From assembly GCF_025787225.1 (NCBI RefSeq), contig NZ_CP090958.1, positions 1,083,856 through 1,147,855 on the forward strand: a stretch of 64,000 nt of DNA. Direction: 5' to 3'. Positions 45,211 through 52,628 of the stretch are shown piece by piece. The stretch is from Saxibacter everestensis (GTDB lineage Bacteria > Actinomycetota > Actinomycetes > Actinomycetales > Brevibacteriaceae). Position 1 is the stretch's first letter. Each line of letters opens with the position of its first letter. The notes beneath the pieces were generated by a model. The model saw nothing but the letters and a program-made list of their open reading frames with translations. It made no database searches and had not been told where the DNA came from. A program made the position numbers and the translations under genes.

Positions 45211-46365
45211 CTACCGGAGGCCGCGGAAGAACGTGCGCACATCCCCGACCAGGAGCTCGGGGACCTCCATGGCCGGGAAATGGCCGCCGCGCTCGAACTC
45301 CGACCAGTGCACGACGTTGTTCTCGCGCTCGGCAATAGGTCGAATCCCTAAGTCGCCTGGGAATACGGCCACACCGGAAGGCACCTCGGATCGTTTCGCC
45401 TGTTGCCCCCAGCTGGCCTGCCCCTCCTTGTAGAGTCGCGCCGACGAAGTGGCCGTACCAGTGAGCCAATACAGGCTGACGTTGGTGAGCATTTGGTCGC
45501 GATCGACTGCGTCCTCGGGGAGCTCGGCGGCAGGGTCGGTCCACTCCTTGAACTTCTCGACGATCCAGGCGAGCTGCCCGGCAGGCGAGTCGGAGAGTCC
45601 GACCCCAACCGTCTGCGGCCTCGTCGACTGGATGATCGCGTACCCAACGTCATCCTGCATCTGTCCTTCCATGCTGGAGAGTCGCGCCAGCTCAGCTTCG
45701 CTCAGACCGGCTAGCTCTCCGGGATCTCCGGTGGGAAACCCGAGACTGCCGTTGACATGGACGCCCACGACGTGCTCGGAGTCGATGCCGCCCAGCATCG
45801 GTGAGATCACAGAGCCGGTGTCGCCGCCTTGGGCGCCGTACCGCTCATAGCCAAGCCGAATCATCAGCTCCGCCCAGGCACGCGCGATCCGCGACATGTC
45901 CCATCCTGCCTCCCGCGTTGGTCCGGAGAATCCGAACCCGGGTATCGAAGGGGCGATGACGTGAAACGCGTCTGCGGGGTCGCCGCCATGGGCACGCGGA
46001 TCGGTGAGCGGCCCGATGATGTTCATGAACTCCACGATCGAACCCGGCCATCCGTGAGTGATGATCAGCGGCAGCGCGTCCGGCTCGGGTGATCGGACGT
46101 GCAGGAAGTGAATGTTCTGCCCGTCGATTGTGGTCGTGAACTGCGGAAACTCGTTGAGCTTCGCCTCGTACTTCCGCCAGTCGTAAGAGTCCCGCCAGTA
46201 CTCGGCCAGCCCTTTCAGGTAGCTGGTGGGGGTGCCGTAGGTCCAGCCGACGTCAGGCAGCTCGTCGGGCCAGCGGGTACGGGTCAATCGGTCATTCAGG
46301 GCATCCAGGTCGGGCTGCGGAATCTGAATGCGGAATGGCTGGATTTCCGTGCTGCTTGTTTTCAT
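45211..46365 (-). CDS. Epoxide hydrolase (EHN-type alpha/beta hydrolase)
   Basis: A 384-residue enzyme. The N-terminal EHN domain (FRIQIPQPDLDALNDRLTRTRWP) precedes an alpha/beta hydrolase fold: oxyanion loop HGWPGS, nucleophile Asp in GAQGGDTGS, and a C-terminal His in ERGGHFPAME. This matches microsomal-type bacterial epoxide hydrolases, which open epoxides to diols. GC and codon use look like its neighbours. Substrate unknown; a detoxification role is usual for the family. Confidence 0.9.
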   Translation of the reverse strand: MKTSSTEIQPFRIQIPQPDLDALNDRLTRTRWPDELPDVGWTYGTPTSYLKGLAEYWRDSYDWRKYEAKLNEFPQFTTTIDGQNIHFLHVRSPEPDALPLIITHGWPGSIVEFMNIIGPLTDPRAHGGDPADAFHVIAPSIPGFGFSGPTREAGWDMSRIARAWAELMIRLGYERYGAQGGDTGSVISPMLGGIDSEHVVGVHVNGSLGFPTGDPGELAGLSEAELARLSSMEGQMQDDVGYAIIQSTRPQTVGVGLSDSPAGQLAWIVEKFKEWTDPAAELPEDAVDRDQMLTNVSLYWLTGTATSSARLYKEGQASWGQQAKRSEVPSGVAVFPGDLGIRPIAERENNVVHWSEFERGGHFPAMEVPELLVGDVRTFFRGLR

Positions 46366-46467
46366 GGTTCGACAGTAGCTATCCCAGCGGACAGCCTGTG
46401 ACCTAATGGCGACCCCTCGACAAGCCCGCTAGCCCCATTCGTTTGTCGATGGCAGCCGGGAATGCGG

Positions 46468-46496
46468 AAAGGCCCGGCCGATTGGCCGAGCCTTTT
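46468..46496. terminator. Bidirectional intrinsic terminator
   Basis: AAAGGCCCGGCC, loop GATT, then GGCCGAGCCTTTT: a GC-rich 9-bp stem (one mismatch pair) flanked by A and T runs on both sides. It lies 10 bases after the stop of the secreted-protein gene on the minus strand. Confidence 0.75.
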
Positions 46497-46505
46497 CGCC
46501 TGCTG

Positions 46506-47210
46506 TTATTTCTTAACCGATTTCGATGTGGCCCCGGTTGCCCAGGTGACCTGGTCGAAAGTGAGCCGGTAGCTTGCCTTCGACTTTCGCTTTACGGTGT
46601 ACGTTGCCTTGCCCTTTTTCAGGTCGACGGTTTTCACTGTCTTCCATTTGGTTCCGGACTTGACCTGAATCTTGGCCTTCTTGGGCGAATACGCCTTGTA
46701 GGCGTCGGTGTGCTCGTTGAAGCGGCTTGCGCTGGCGGTCAGCACAACCTTGCTGCCGCTGCGCTTTGCGTTGAGCGCCGCTTTGGCCTTGACCCGGACG
46801 TGGAACGACGAGGTGGTCTTGTCTTTGGAGTAGAACTCATCCTCGGAGTTCTTAAGCATCCCGTCGACCTCGGCCGGGCCTACCTTGATTTTGCCGTAGC
46901 CATCGTCATCGCAGATCAGCGCCTCGCCGGACGAGCCGTCGGTGAATGCGTATCCCTCATCCGTGTAGATGTACTTCCCGCGCGCCAGTTCCACAATTGC
47001 CGAGAGGCTTTCCCGATCGACCGTCTTGTCGATTCTCGCCTTGACTTTGACCGGTACCCGCTGGCAGCCGGCGCGGTCAAAGACGACGTCTTTCACGGAG
47101 TAACCGGTGATGTCGACGGGGCGCGGGGCGGCCTGTGCGGTGGAAATGGTTCCCGCGACCAGCGCGAGCGATGTGGCGCCAACGAATAGCGCCTTCTTCA
47201 TGATGTTCAA
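46506..47210 (-). CDS. Secreted protein of unknown function
   Basis: A 234-residue protein with a signal peptide (KKALFVGATSLALVAGT, cleavage near AQA-APR). The mature part is Lys-rich (many KVKAK/KSGTKWK runs) and contains two Cys (AGCQRVP, ALICDDDG) that could form a disulphide; the last 70 residues resemble a beta-sandwich repeat by the alternating KIQVKSG, TVKTVDL, ATYTVKRKSK pattern. No family recognised. The start is TTG 47210, with GAAGG 7 bases before it; ATG 47201 is the alternative. It ends at a strong terminator. Confidence 0.65.
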   Translation of the reverse strand: MNIMKKALFVGATSLALVAGTISTAQAAPRPVDITGYSVKDVVFDRAGCQRVPVKVKARIDKTVDRESLSAIVELARGKYIYTDEGYAFTDGSSGEALICDDDGYGKIKVGPAEVDGMLKNSEDEFYSKDKTTSSFHVRVKAKAALNAKRSGSKVVLTASASRFNEHTDAYKAYSPKKAKIQVKSGTKWKTVKTVDLKKGKATYTVKRKSKASYRLTFDQVTWATGATSKSVKK

Positions 47211-47355
47211 CTGTGAGCCTTCGATTGAATGGGGGGATGCCGCAGTTTTGTTTTTCAGTAGTTTCGTCGGCAGTCACAGTGAGTATTTAAGTCTTTTGTC
47301 GAAAGTGTACTCAACGCTGGTTGTAATTCACGACATTAGGTTCCAAGATCGAAGG

Positions 47356-48408
47356 ATGATTCCTTCGCACAGCTCGCCGGTCGCGCCTATGCTCGCGAAA
47401 GCGGTGCCCACGGTGCCCGACCCCGGCAGTGTGTCGGGAGGGCTCAGTTACGAGCCGAAATGGGACGGTTTTCGCGGCATTGTCTACTTCGACGGCGAAT
47501 CCTGTGAGATCGGTAGCCGCGGCTCCAAGATGCTCACCCGCTATTTTCCCGAACTGACCGAGGCCTTCGCCCGGCTGCTGCCCGGCCCGTGCGTGCTGGA
47601 CGGCGAGATCGTGGTTCGTGCCGGGGAGCCCGGGAGTGAACGGCTGGATTGGGAAGCGCTGTCGCAACGCATCCACCCGGCAGCCAGCCGGATCAGCAAA
47701 CTGGCGGAAGAGACGCCGGCGATATTCGTGGCTTTCGACCTGCTCGGCCAGGGGGAGGAGAGTTACGTCGATACTCCGTTCGAGCAGCGACGGGCGGCGC
47801 TCGAGCAACTGGCCGGCGAACTCGGGGATCCGATCCATGTTTCGCAGACCACCACGGATGTCGACCTAGCCCGGCGCTGGCTGGTCGAGTTCGAGGGCGC
47901 CGGTCTCGACGGTGTCGTGGCGAAGCCGCTTGCAGCCGCATACTCACCGGGCAAACGGCTGATGCTGAAGACCAAGCACCACCGGACGGCGGATGTCGTG
48001 CTGCTCGGCTACCGGATTCACAAGAGTGGCAGCGGAGTCGGTTCGTTGCTTCTCGGCCTCTATGACGACAACGGCGATCTGCAAAACATTGGCGGCGCGT
48101 CGGCGTTCAGCGATGCCCGCCGGCTGGAGCTGATTGACGAGCTGGAGCCGCTGGTTCTGCGGGACGAGGCGGGCGACATCGTGAGGGGCGAGACCGAGAA
48201 GAACCGTTTCTCCTCCAACAAGGACACCTCGTACGTTCGGCTGCGGCCGGATCGGGTCGCGGAGGTGCGCTATGACCAGATGGAGGGCGCGCGATTCCGG
48301 CATACCGCCCAGTTCTCCCGCTGGCGCCCGGACCGGGACGCCCGTTCCTGCGGATTCGACCAGCTGGAGCGTCCGATCGCCTATGACCTGAGCCGGGTGC
48401 TGGTGTAA
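47356..48408 (+). CDS. ATP-dependent DNA ligase, LigC type
   Basis: A 350-residue ligase. The nucleotidyl-transfer motif I is EPKWDGFR (active Lys35), followed by motif III-like VAFDLLG, then DGVVAKPL and MLKTKHHRTADVVLLGY for motifs IV-V; the C-terminal OB domain is complete. In actinobacteria LigC-type enzymes back up repair. ATG 47356 touches GAAGG, so translation may start at a nearby codon or from a leaderless message. The next gene begins 39 bases behind the stop with its leader. Confidence 0.87.
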   Translation: MIPSHSSPVAPMLAKAVPTVPDPGSVSGGLSYEPKWDGFRGIVYFDGESCEIGSRGSKMLTRYFPELTEAFARLLPGPCVLDGEIVVRAGEPGSERLDWEALSQRIHPAASRISKLAEETPAIFVAFDLLGQGEESYVDTPFEQRRAALEQLAGELGDPIHVSQTTTDVDLARRWLVEFEGAGLDGVVAKPLAAAYSPGKRLMLKTKHHRTADVVLLGYRIHKSGSGVGSLLLGLYDDNGDLQNIGGASAFSDARRLELIDELEPLVLRDEAGDIVRGETEKNRFSSNKDTSYVRLRPDRVAEVRYDQMEGARFRHTAQFSRWRPDRDARSCGFDQLERPIAYDLSRVLV

Positions 48409-48435
48409 TTCCAGGCAGTGCTCGGCCACGTCGGG

Positions 48436-48582
48436 TAGGTTGGTTCCGTGCCAGAGTCAGACAGAGTGCGCCGTCCCTAGCGGCGGCGTGAACTCCTAGT
48501 ACCACGCTTCGCCGTATCAGCGTCCAACGCCGGTGTGGCCCACAGCGCTACCCGGCTCCGCGTTCGATTCACGGAGCTCTCT
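48436..48582 (+). promoter_or_regulatory. Attenuator-like leader of the MFS exporter
   Basis: TAGGTT (48436-48441) is a possible -10 box 6 bases before GTG 48448 of a short uORF. CGGCG (48481-48485) can pair with CGCCG inside the uORF (48469-48473) or with CGCCG at 48510-48514, the second extended by GCGTG/CACGC. Downstream, GCTCCG (48555-48560) pairs with CGGAGC (48572-48577) and hides the GGAG ribosome binding site of the MFS gene. These features together resemble translation-controlled attenuation. Confidence 0.5.
48448..48480 (+). CDS. Leader peptide uORF, 10 residues
   Basis: GTG 48448 to TAG 48478-48480 encodes MPESDRVRRP. The final three codons Arg-Arg-Pro are of the kind that stall or slow ribosomes. 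It has no Shine-Dalgarno and would be translated from the 5' end of the transcript. The end of the uORF overlaps one side of the leader hairpin, so its translation would decide which fold forms. Confidence 0.4.
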   Translation: MPESDRVRRP

Positions 48583-49986
48583 GTGCACCCCTTTCATTTC
48601 TCTGTCTCTACCTTTGCCCGAAACCGGCTCGCGCTGGCAGCCGTGCTATTGGCGTCCCTGGCGTTCCCGCTGACAATCACCGGTGCGGCGCTGGCTCTCC
48701 CGGGCATTCAGCGCGACCTGGCCGCGACGCTTCCCGCGGCCCAATGGGTGGTCAACGGCTACAACACCTGCTTCGCCGCGTTTCTGACCTTCGCCGGTTC
48801 GCTTGCGGATCTGCTCGGACGGCGCCGGTTGTTTTCGGCCGGCATTGTGCTGTTCCTGGTCGGCAGCCTCAGCTGTGTGCTGGCCGACGACATTCTGCTG
48901 CTCAATGCGGCACGGGCTGTAGCCGGGCTCGGTGCTGCGGCAGCCGTCGCCACCGGATCATCGATCCTCGCTGCCAGCTTCCAGGGGTCGGCGCGCACCC
49001 GGGCATTTGGGGCGCTGGGCACTGTGCTCGGCATCGGGCTTGCCTTCGGTCCTACCGTGTCCGGTTTTCTGGTGACGGCGTTGGGCTGGCGTTCAGTTTT
49101 CGCGCTTCCGGCGGTGCTTTCCGGACTGGTCCTTGTGCTCTGCCCGCTGTTGCCCAGGCTGCCTGGTCTTCGCGGTCGGCGCATCGATTGGCTTGGTGGC
49201 GCACTGTTCACGTCGAGTCTGATTGTGCTGATCGTCGTTTTCGTGGTGGCGCCGTCGTTCGGCATCGGCAGTCTGGTGGTCATCGGCGGAATGGTTGCGG
49301 CGCTCGTGCTCGGCAGCCTTTTCGTCCTGGTGGAGCGGCGCGTAAGTGATCCGATGTTCGACCTCGGCTTGCTGGGCAATCGGACGTTTGCCGGCCTGAC
49401 TATAGTCGCCGGAACGATGATGGGTGTGCTCGTGCCGCTGCTGGTCTACCTGCCGTCCTACCTGATCGACGTGATCGGCCTGGAGGCGGATCAGGCTGGA
49501 TTGTGGTTGCTGATGCTCACCGTGCCCTCGGTTGTGTTGCCCTCGGTCGGGGCAATGATCGCCAGGCGCTCGGTGGTGCTGCTGGTTTCCGGGTCGGCGG
49601 CGGTCAGCGGTGCCGGCGTTCTGCTCCTGGCGACGATCGGAGCGGACAGTACGGCCTGGCAATTATTCGCTCCGTTGCTGCTCACCGGTGTGGGCGTTGG
49701 ACTGACCACTGGCGTGATCGATGGCCTGGCAATCTCCGGGGTCGACGCCAAACAAGCCGGGACCGCCGCCGGTTTGTTCAATACCGGACGGCTTACCGCG
49801 GAGACGATTGCGCTCGCGGTAGTGGGGTCCGCCCTGGCCGCGATCAGCGGCGGACACCTGGCTGGCACCGGATTCAGCACCGCGCTGCGTACTGTGAGCG
49901 TCGCGCTGGGAGTGCTTGCGCTTCTCGTTGCCGGCGGCGTAGCGGTGTTGTTGGCGCGGGGGAGGAGAGGGCGTGCTGGGGGTTAG
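48583..49986 (+). CDS. MFS-family multidrug exporter (EmrB/QacA-like)
   Basis: A 467-residue transporter with about 14 membrane segments. PLTITGAALALPGIQRDLAATLPAAQWVVNGYN is the first helix and motif D1-like start; LADLLGRRRLF is motif A; GPTVSGFLVTALGWRSVF is motif C, the antiporter signature. GTG 48583 is chosen because GGAG lies 6 bases before it; an upstream in-frame GTG at 48535 has no such site. The leader before it looks like an attenuator, which suggests induction by a ribosome-targeting compound. Confidence 0.87.
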   Translation: MHPFHFSVSTFARNRLALAAVLLASLAFPLTITGAALALPGIQRDLAATLPAAQWVVNGYNTCFAAFLTFAGSLADLLGRRRLFSAGIVLFLVGSLSCVLADDILLLNAARAVAGLGAAAAVATGSSILAASFQGSARTRAFGALGTVLGIGLAFGPTVSGFLVTALGWRSVFALPAVLSGLVLVLCPLLPRLPGLRGRRIDWLGGALFTSSLIVLIVVFVVAPSFGIGSLVVIGGMVAALVLGSLFVLVERRVSDPMFDLGLLGNRTFAGLTIVAGTMMGVLVPLLVYLPSYLIDVIGLEADQAGLWLLMLTVPSVVLPSVGAMIARRSVVLLVSGSAAVSGAGVLLLATIGADSTAWQLFAPLLLTGVGVGLTTGVIDGLAISGVDAKQAGTAAGLFNTGRLTAETIALAVVGSALAAISGGHLAGTGFSTALRTVSVALGVLALLVAGGVAVLLARGRRGRAGG

Positions 49987-50272
49987 GTGCGGGGGTTTTG
50001 AGGGGTGGTTCGGGCGGAGGCTGCTTTCGCCGGGCATTCTGAGGGGTGCTTTCCGGGAAGCGCGGCTTCCGCCGGTACGTCGGACGATGCCTGCCGGGAG
50101 CAGCGCTTTCGCCCCTTCGGAGCGATGTCTACCGCGCGTCCGAGGAGCAGTTCCGAGGAGCGGCGCTTTGCGTACGCGTTCACGCAGCGGCTTCCGGAGG
50201 GTGGGCGGACCTTGCAGCGACGTTTCCACGGACGACGGACCTCCCCGAGAGCCGGCCTTCGGCAGGGCAGAC

Positions 50273-50566
50273 CTACGACGTTGGTTTCGTGGCCTTGCCG
50301 TCCAGCCACAGAACGTCGGTCTCGTCACGGTGCGTCCCGGTCGTGCCGACGTGTTTCTCGCTGATCTGTGGGCCGTTCTTGATCACGTGAACGAGCGCCA
50401 TTCCGTGGCCGCGTCCGAGTCCGTAGTCCTCCTTGAGCCATTCCAGGATGGCGCCCGCCTTGACGGATGGATCGTTGAAGCCCTTCTGCTCCGCGATCTC
50501 GACCAGGGCGCGGGGCGTGAGTCCGGTCTTGTCCTCGATCGTGTCAAGGTAGGCCTGAAATGACAT
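50273..50566 (-). CDS. DUF4287 protein
   Basis: A 97-residue protein. The first 70 residues (FQAYLDTIEDKTGLTPRALVEIAEQKGF, then KAGAILEWLKEDYGLGRGHGMALVHVIKNG) match DUF4287, a small helical domain found alone or with DUF5655. ATG 50566 follows GGAGCATCAG. Function is unknown. It lies alone: 286 gene-free bases separate it from the MFS stop and 617 from ychJ. Confidence 0.82.
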   Translation of the reverse strand: MSFQAYLDTIEDKTGLTPRALVEIAEQKGFNDPSVKAGAILEWLKEDYGLGRGHGMALVHVIKNGPQISEKHVGTTGTHRDETDVLWLDGKATKPTS

Positions 50567-50816
50567 CTGATGCTCCGTTTCGGTGATCTGGATTCTTAAG
50601 GGGTAGCTTATGGTTCAGCTCAGCCTGGATCGCCGGGGATTCCGAGGTCGGGCGGTGCCTGCCTGCGTAGGAAAGAGCTGTTCCACCTGAGCATCACTTC
50701 AAACTTTCTACAACCGTTGAGTTGTATGTTAGCTGGCGCTATTGGGCACGGCAAGAGGCAGTTCTCGCCGCCCCGGTCCTGGGGGCTTGGGTGGAGCGTC
50801 GTTGCGGCTTGGCTGA

Positions 50817-51070
50817 CTAGTAACGTCTGGTTGACTCGGTTTCCTTCTGGTGCGGATGCAGCCAAGCCGTTGGCGCCTGTCGATCGAGTGTTCGGACGAT
50901 GCCGCCGCTCGGCCATCTTCGTTCGCAAAGCCGCCAGTCGGCGTGGAGCGCCGTTGGCAGTGATTGTCCGACTACCGAGGGTCTACTCGCCCTGCGGCCC
51001 GAACAAGTACTAGCGGGAGTGCCTAGTAGCGTCTGGTTGCCTCGGGTTGCACTTCGCCGGCGAATGCAGT
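50817..51070. repeat. Imperfect direct repeat of about 46 bp
   Basis: CTAGTAACGTCTGGTTGACT (50817-50836) and CTAGTAGCGTCTGGTTGCCT (51023-51042), continuing with lower similarity for about 25 more bases. Copies are 206 bp apart. Confidence 0.65.
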
Positions 51071-51171
51071 CGAGGGTTCGCAGCCAACCTATTCTGACGC
51101 CGGAGCTCCACCGGTGCACGCATCCGGGAAACTGACGGCGGCACCTGTGGGTCTGGCTACGGCACCTGGAA

Positions 51172-51177
51172 TACAGT
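51172..51177 (+). promoter_or_regulatory. Extended -10 box of ychJ
   Basis: TACAGT ends 6 bases before the ATG of ychJ, where no Shine-Dalgarno is present, so transcription and translation probably start at the same base. Confidence 0.45.
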
Positions 51178-51183
51178 GGCCGG

Positions 51184-51591
51184 ATGACGTGTCCCTGTGG
51201 TGGCCTGCCTGCCGGAGCCTCCTTCGCCGAGTGCTGCCAGCCGGCGATGGACCTGACATCCTGGCCGACCAGCGCCGAGGCGCTGATGCGTTCCCGGTAC
51301 ACCGCATTCGTTCGCCGGGATGCCGATCATCTGTTCCGCACCTGGCACCCACGCACTCGCCCGGCAGAGGTGGATGCCAGCCGGGGGACAGTCTGGCTCG
51401 GGTTGGAGATTCTCCAGGTGATCGGCGGCACTGCCGACGATGAGGTGGGGGAAGTTCACTTCCGGGCGCGGTTCCGCGATGACAATGGCGAGCAGGTCAT
51501 TGAGGAGCGCTCGCGCTTCCGCAAGCGTGCCGGCCGCTGGTTCTATCTGGACGCGGCGACCGACGCTGACGGTGGCATGATGGGCCCATGA
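51184..51591 (+). CDS. YchJ-family protein with SEC-C-like cysteines
   Basis: A 135-residue protein. The N-terminus has CPCGGLPAGASFAECCQP, a zinc-binding cysteine cluster like that of SEC-C motifs, then TSAEALMRSRYTAFVRRDADHLFRTWHP, the YchJ signature, and an NTF2-like body. Function of the family is not established. It seems leaderless, with TACAGT 6 bases before the ATG. Its stop overlaps the OsmC start by four bases (ATGA). Confidence 0.87.
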   Translation: MTCPCGGLPAGASFAECCQPAMDLTSWPTSAEALMRSRYTAFVRRDADHLFRTWHPRTRPAEVDASRGTVWLGLEILQVIGGTADDEVGEVHFRARFRDDNGEQVIEERSRFRKRAGRWFYLDAATDADGGMMGP

Positions 51592-52019
51592 GCGAGAACA
51601 CACGCAGTATTGACCTGACCCGAGTCGCCCAGAACCATTACCGCGCCGAGGCGCCATCGGGCGCGAGCGTCGAATTCGGCAGCGGTGAGGGGCTGATGAC
51701 GCCGGTCGAGCTGTTGCTCGCCGCGATCGCCGGGTGCTCGTCGATCGATGTGGACACCGTCACCAGTCGCCGAACCGAACCGACCCGGTTCACGGTGAAA
51801 GCGGCCGGCGAGAAGCTCGATGAGGACGGGGCGTCCCGGCTTGAGGCCATTGAACTGAGTTTCGACATTACGTTCCTCAACGATGCAGACGGGCAGCGCG
51901 CGAAAGACCGGGTCGAGAAACTCGTGACCCTGTCCCACGACAAGTACTGCACGGTCTCGCGCACGGTGGAGCACGGCACCCCAGTGAGTTTCCACATTCT
52001 CGACAGTGGCGACGACTGA
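51588..52019 (+). CDS. OsmC-family protein
   Basis: A 143-residue OsmC/Ohr-fold protein. The two redox cysteines are in AAIAGCSSIDVDTV and HDKYCTVSRTV, about 60 residues apart, which is the family pattern for organic peroxide reduction. FTVKAAGEKL lies between. The DGQRAKDRVEKLVTLSHDKYC helix is typical of the OsmC branch rather than Ohr. Coupled to ychJ by ATGA; last gene before the tRNA and the island. Confidence 0.88.
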   Translation: MSENTRSIDLTRVAQNHYRAEAPSGASVEFGSGEGLMTPVELLLAAIAGCSSIDVDTVTSRRTEPTRFTVKAAGEKLDEDGASRLEAIELSFDITFLNDADGQRAKDRVEKLVTLSHDKYCTVSRTVEHGTPVSFHILDSGDD

Positions 52020-52232
52020 GGCGGCCGCACTGGCAACGAGATTCTGACGCGCCTTCCGTCATCTCCTCTCAACTTCGCACGCAGATGACTATGTAGGAGC
52101 AAGGGCTGCCCTGCCGTTTCCAGTGACGGGTGGGTAAAGAGCTCTTCGCCGGGGCGACTGAGCCCCGCATCGACGAGCATTCGCGATGCGGTACGCTAGT
52201 CCAGGTTGGTTTGCCGTGCGAGCGGCGACCAT

Positions 52233-52306
<74 letters not shown>

Positions 52307-52628
52307 CCGAAAGCCCTGGTGAGAGCATGTTTCTCACCAGGGCCTCGTCATTTCCGGGAGCATCTTTCTGGTCCCCTGAGCGGTGCCGACCGCTCGCCCG
52401 TCCAGCCGGCGTAGGTTCGACGTGCCTATGCCTGTGCCACGCCGCAGTTCGAGCTATCGATACCGGAGCGCCCTATCGACAGGTGATTTGAAGGGTTCCG
52501 ATAGGATCGTTGGATGTCGGCAAAATCCAGTCTGCACCTGCAAATTGTTGCGAATCTGTCGGTAGCCTCAGCCAGACTGTGATCGATTTAATGACGAGTT
52601 GATCGGATCGACGTAAGGGAACACCACG
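52307..52628. other. Gap between tRNA-Pro and the defence operon
   Basis: 322 bases without a gene: a terminator hairpin at the left and an AT-richer tail (52480-52600) that should hold the promoter of the operon. TTTAAT at 52584 could be a -10 box, but no convincing -35 partner was found. I see no copy of the tRNA 3' end here or elsewhere in the window. Confidence 0.45.
52313..52343 (+). terminator. Hairpin terminator after tRNA-Pro
   Basis: GCCCTGGTGAGA (52313-52324) pairs perfectly with TCTCACCAGGGC (52332-52343) around a 7-base loop. The T run after it is weak (CTCGTCATTT). Confidence 0.7.

Larger units (their letters stand above)
50567..51183. other. Gene-free stretch with an imperfect direct repeat
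   Basis: No convincing gene on either strand: open frames here lack a start with a ribosome binding site, and their products show no recognisable domain. CTAGTARCGTCTGGTTG occurs at 50817 and 51023, each followed by a related sequence ending in GATGCAG or AATGCAG. The section 50680-50760 is AT-richer than its surroundings. It may be the remains of a decayed gene or element. Confidence 0.55.

Noticed and set aside
50817-51302. 161-codon minus-strand frame in the gap before ychJ
   Set aside because: Overlaps ychJ, has no ribosome binding site and gives a Cys/Arg/Ser-rich product typical of non-coding GC-rich DNA.
52151-52166. Short GGGGC/GCCCC hairpin after osmC as a terminator
   Set aside because: Only a 5-bp stem without a T run; too weak to call.
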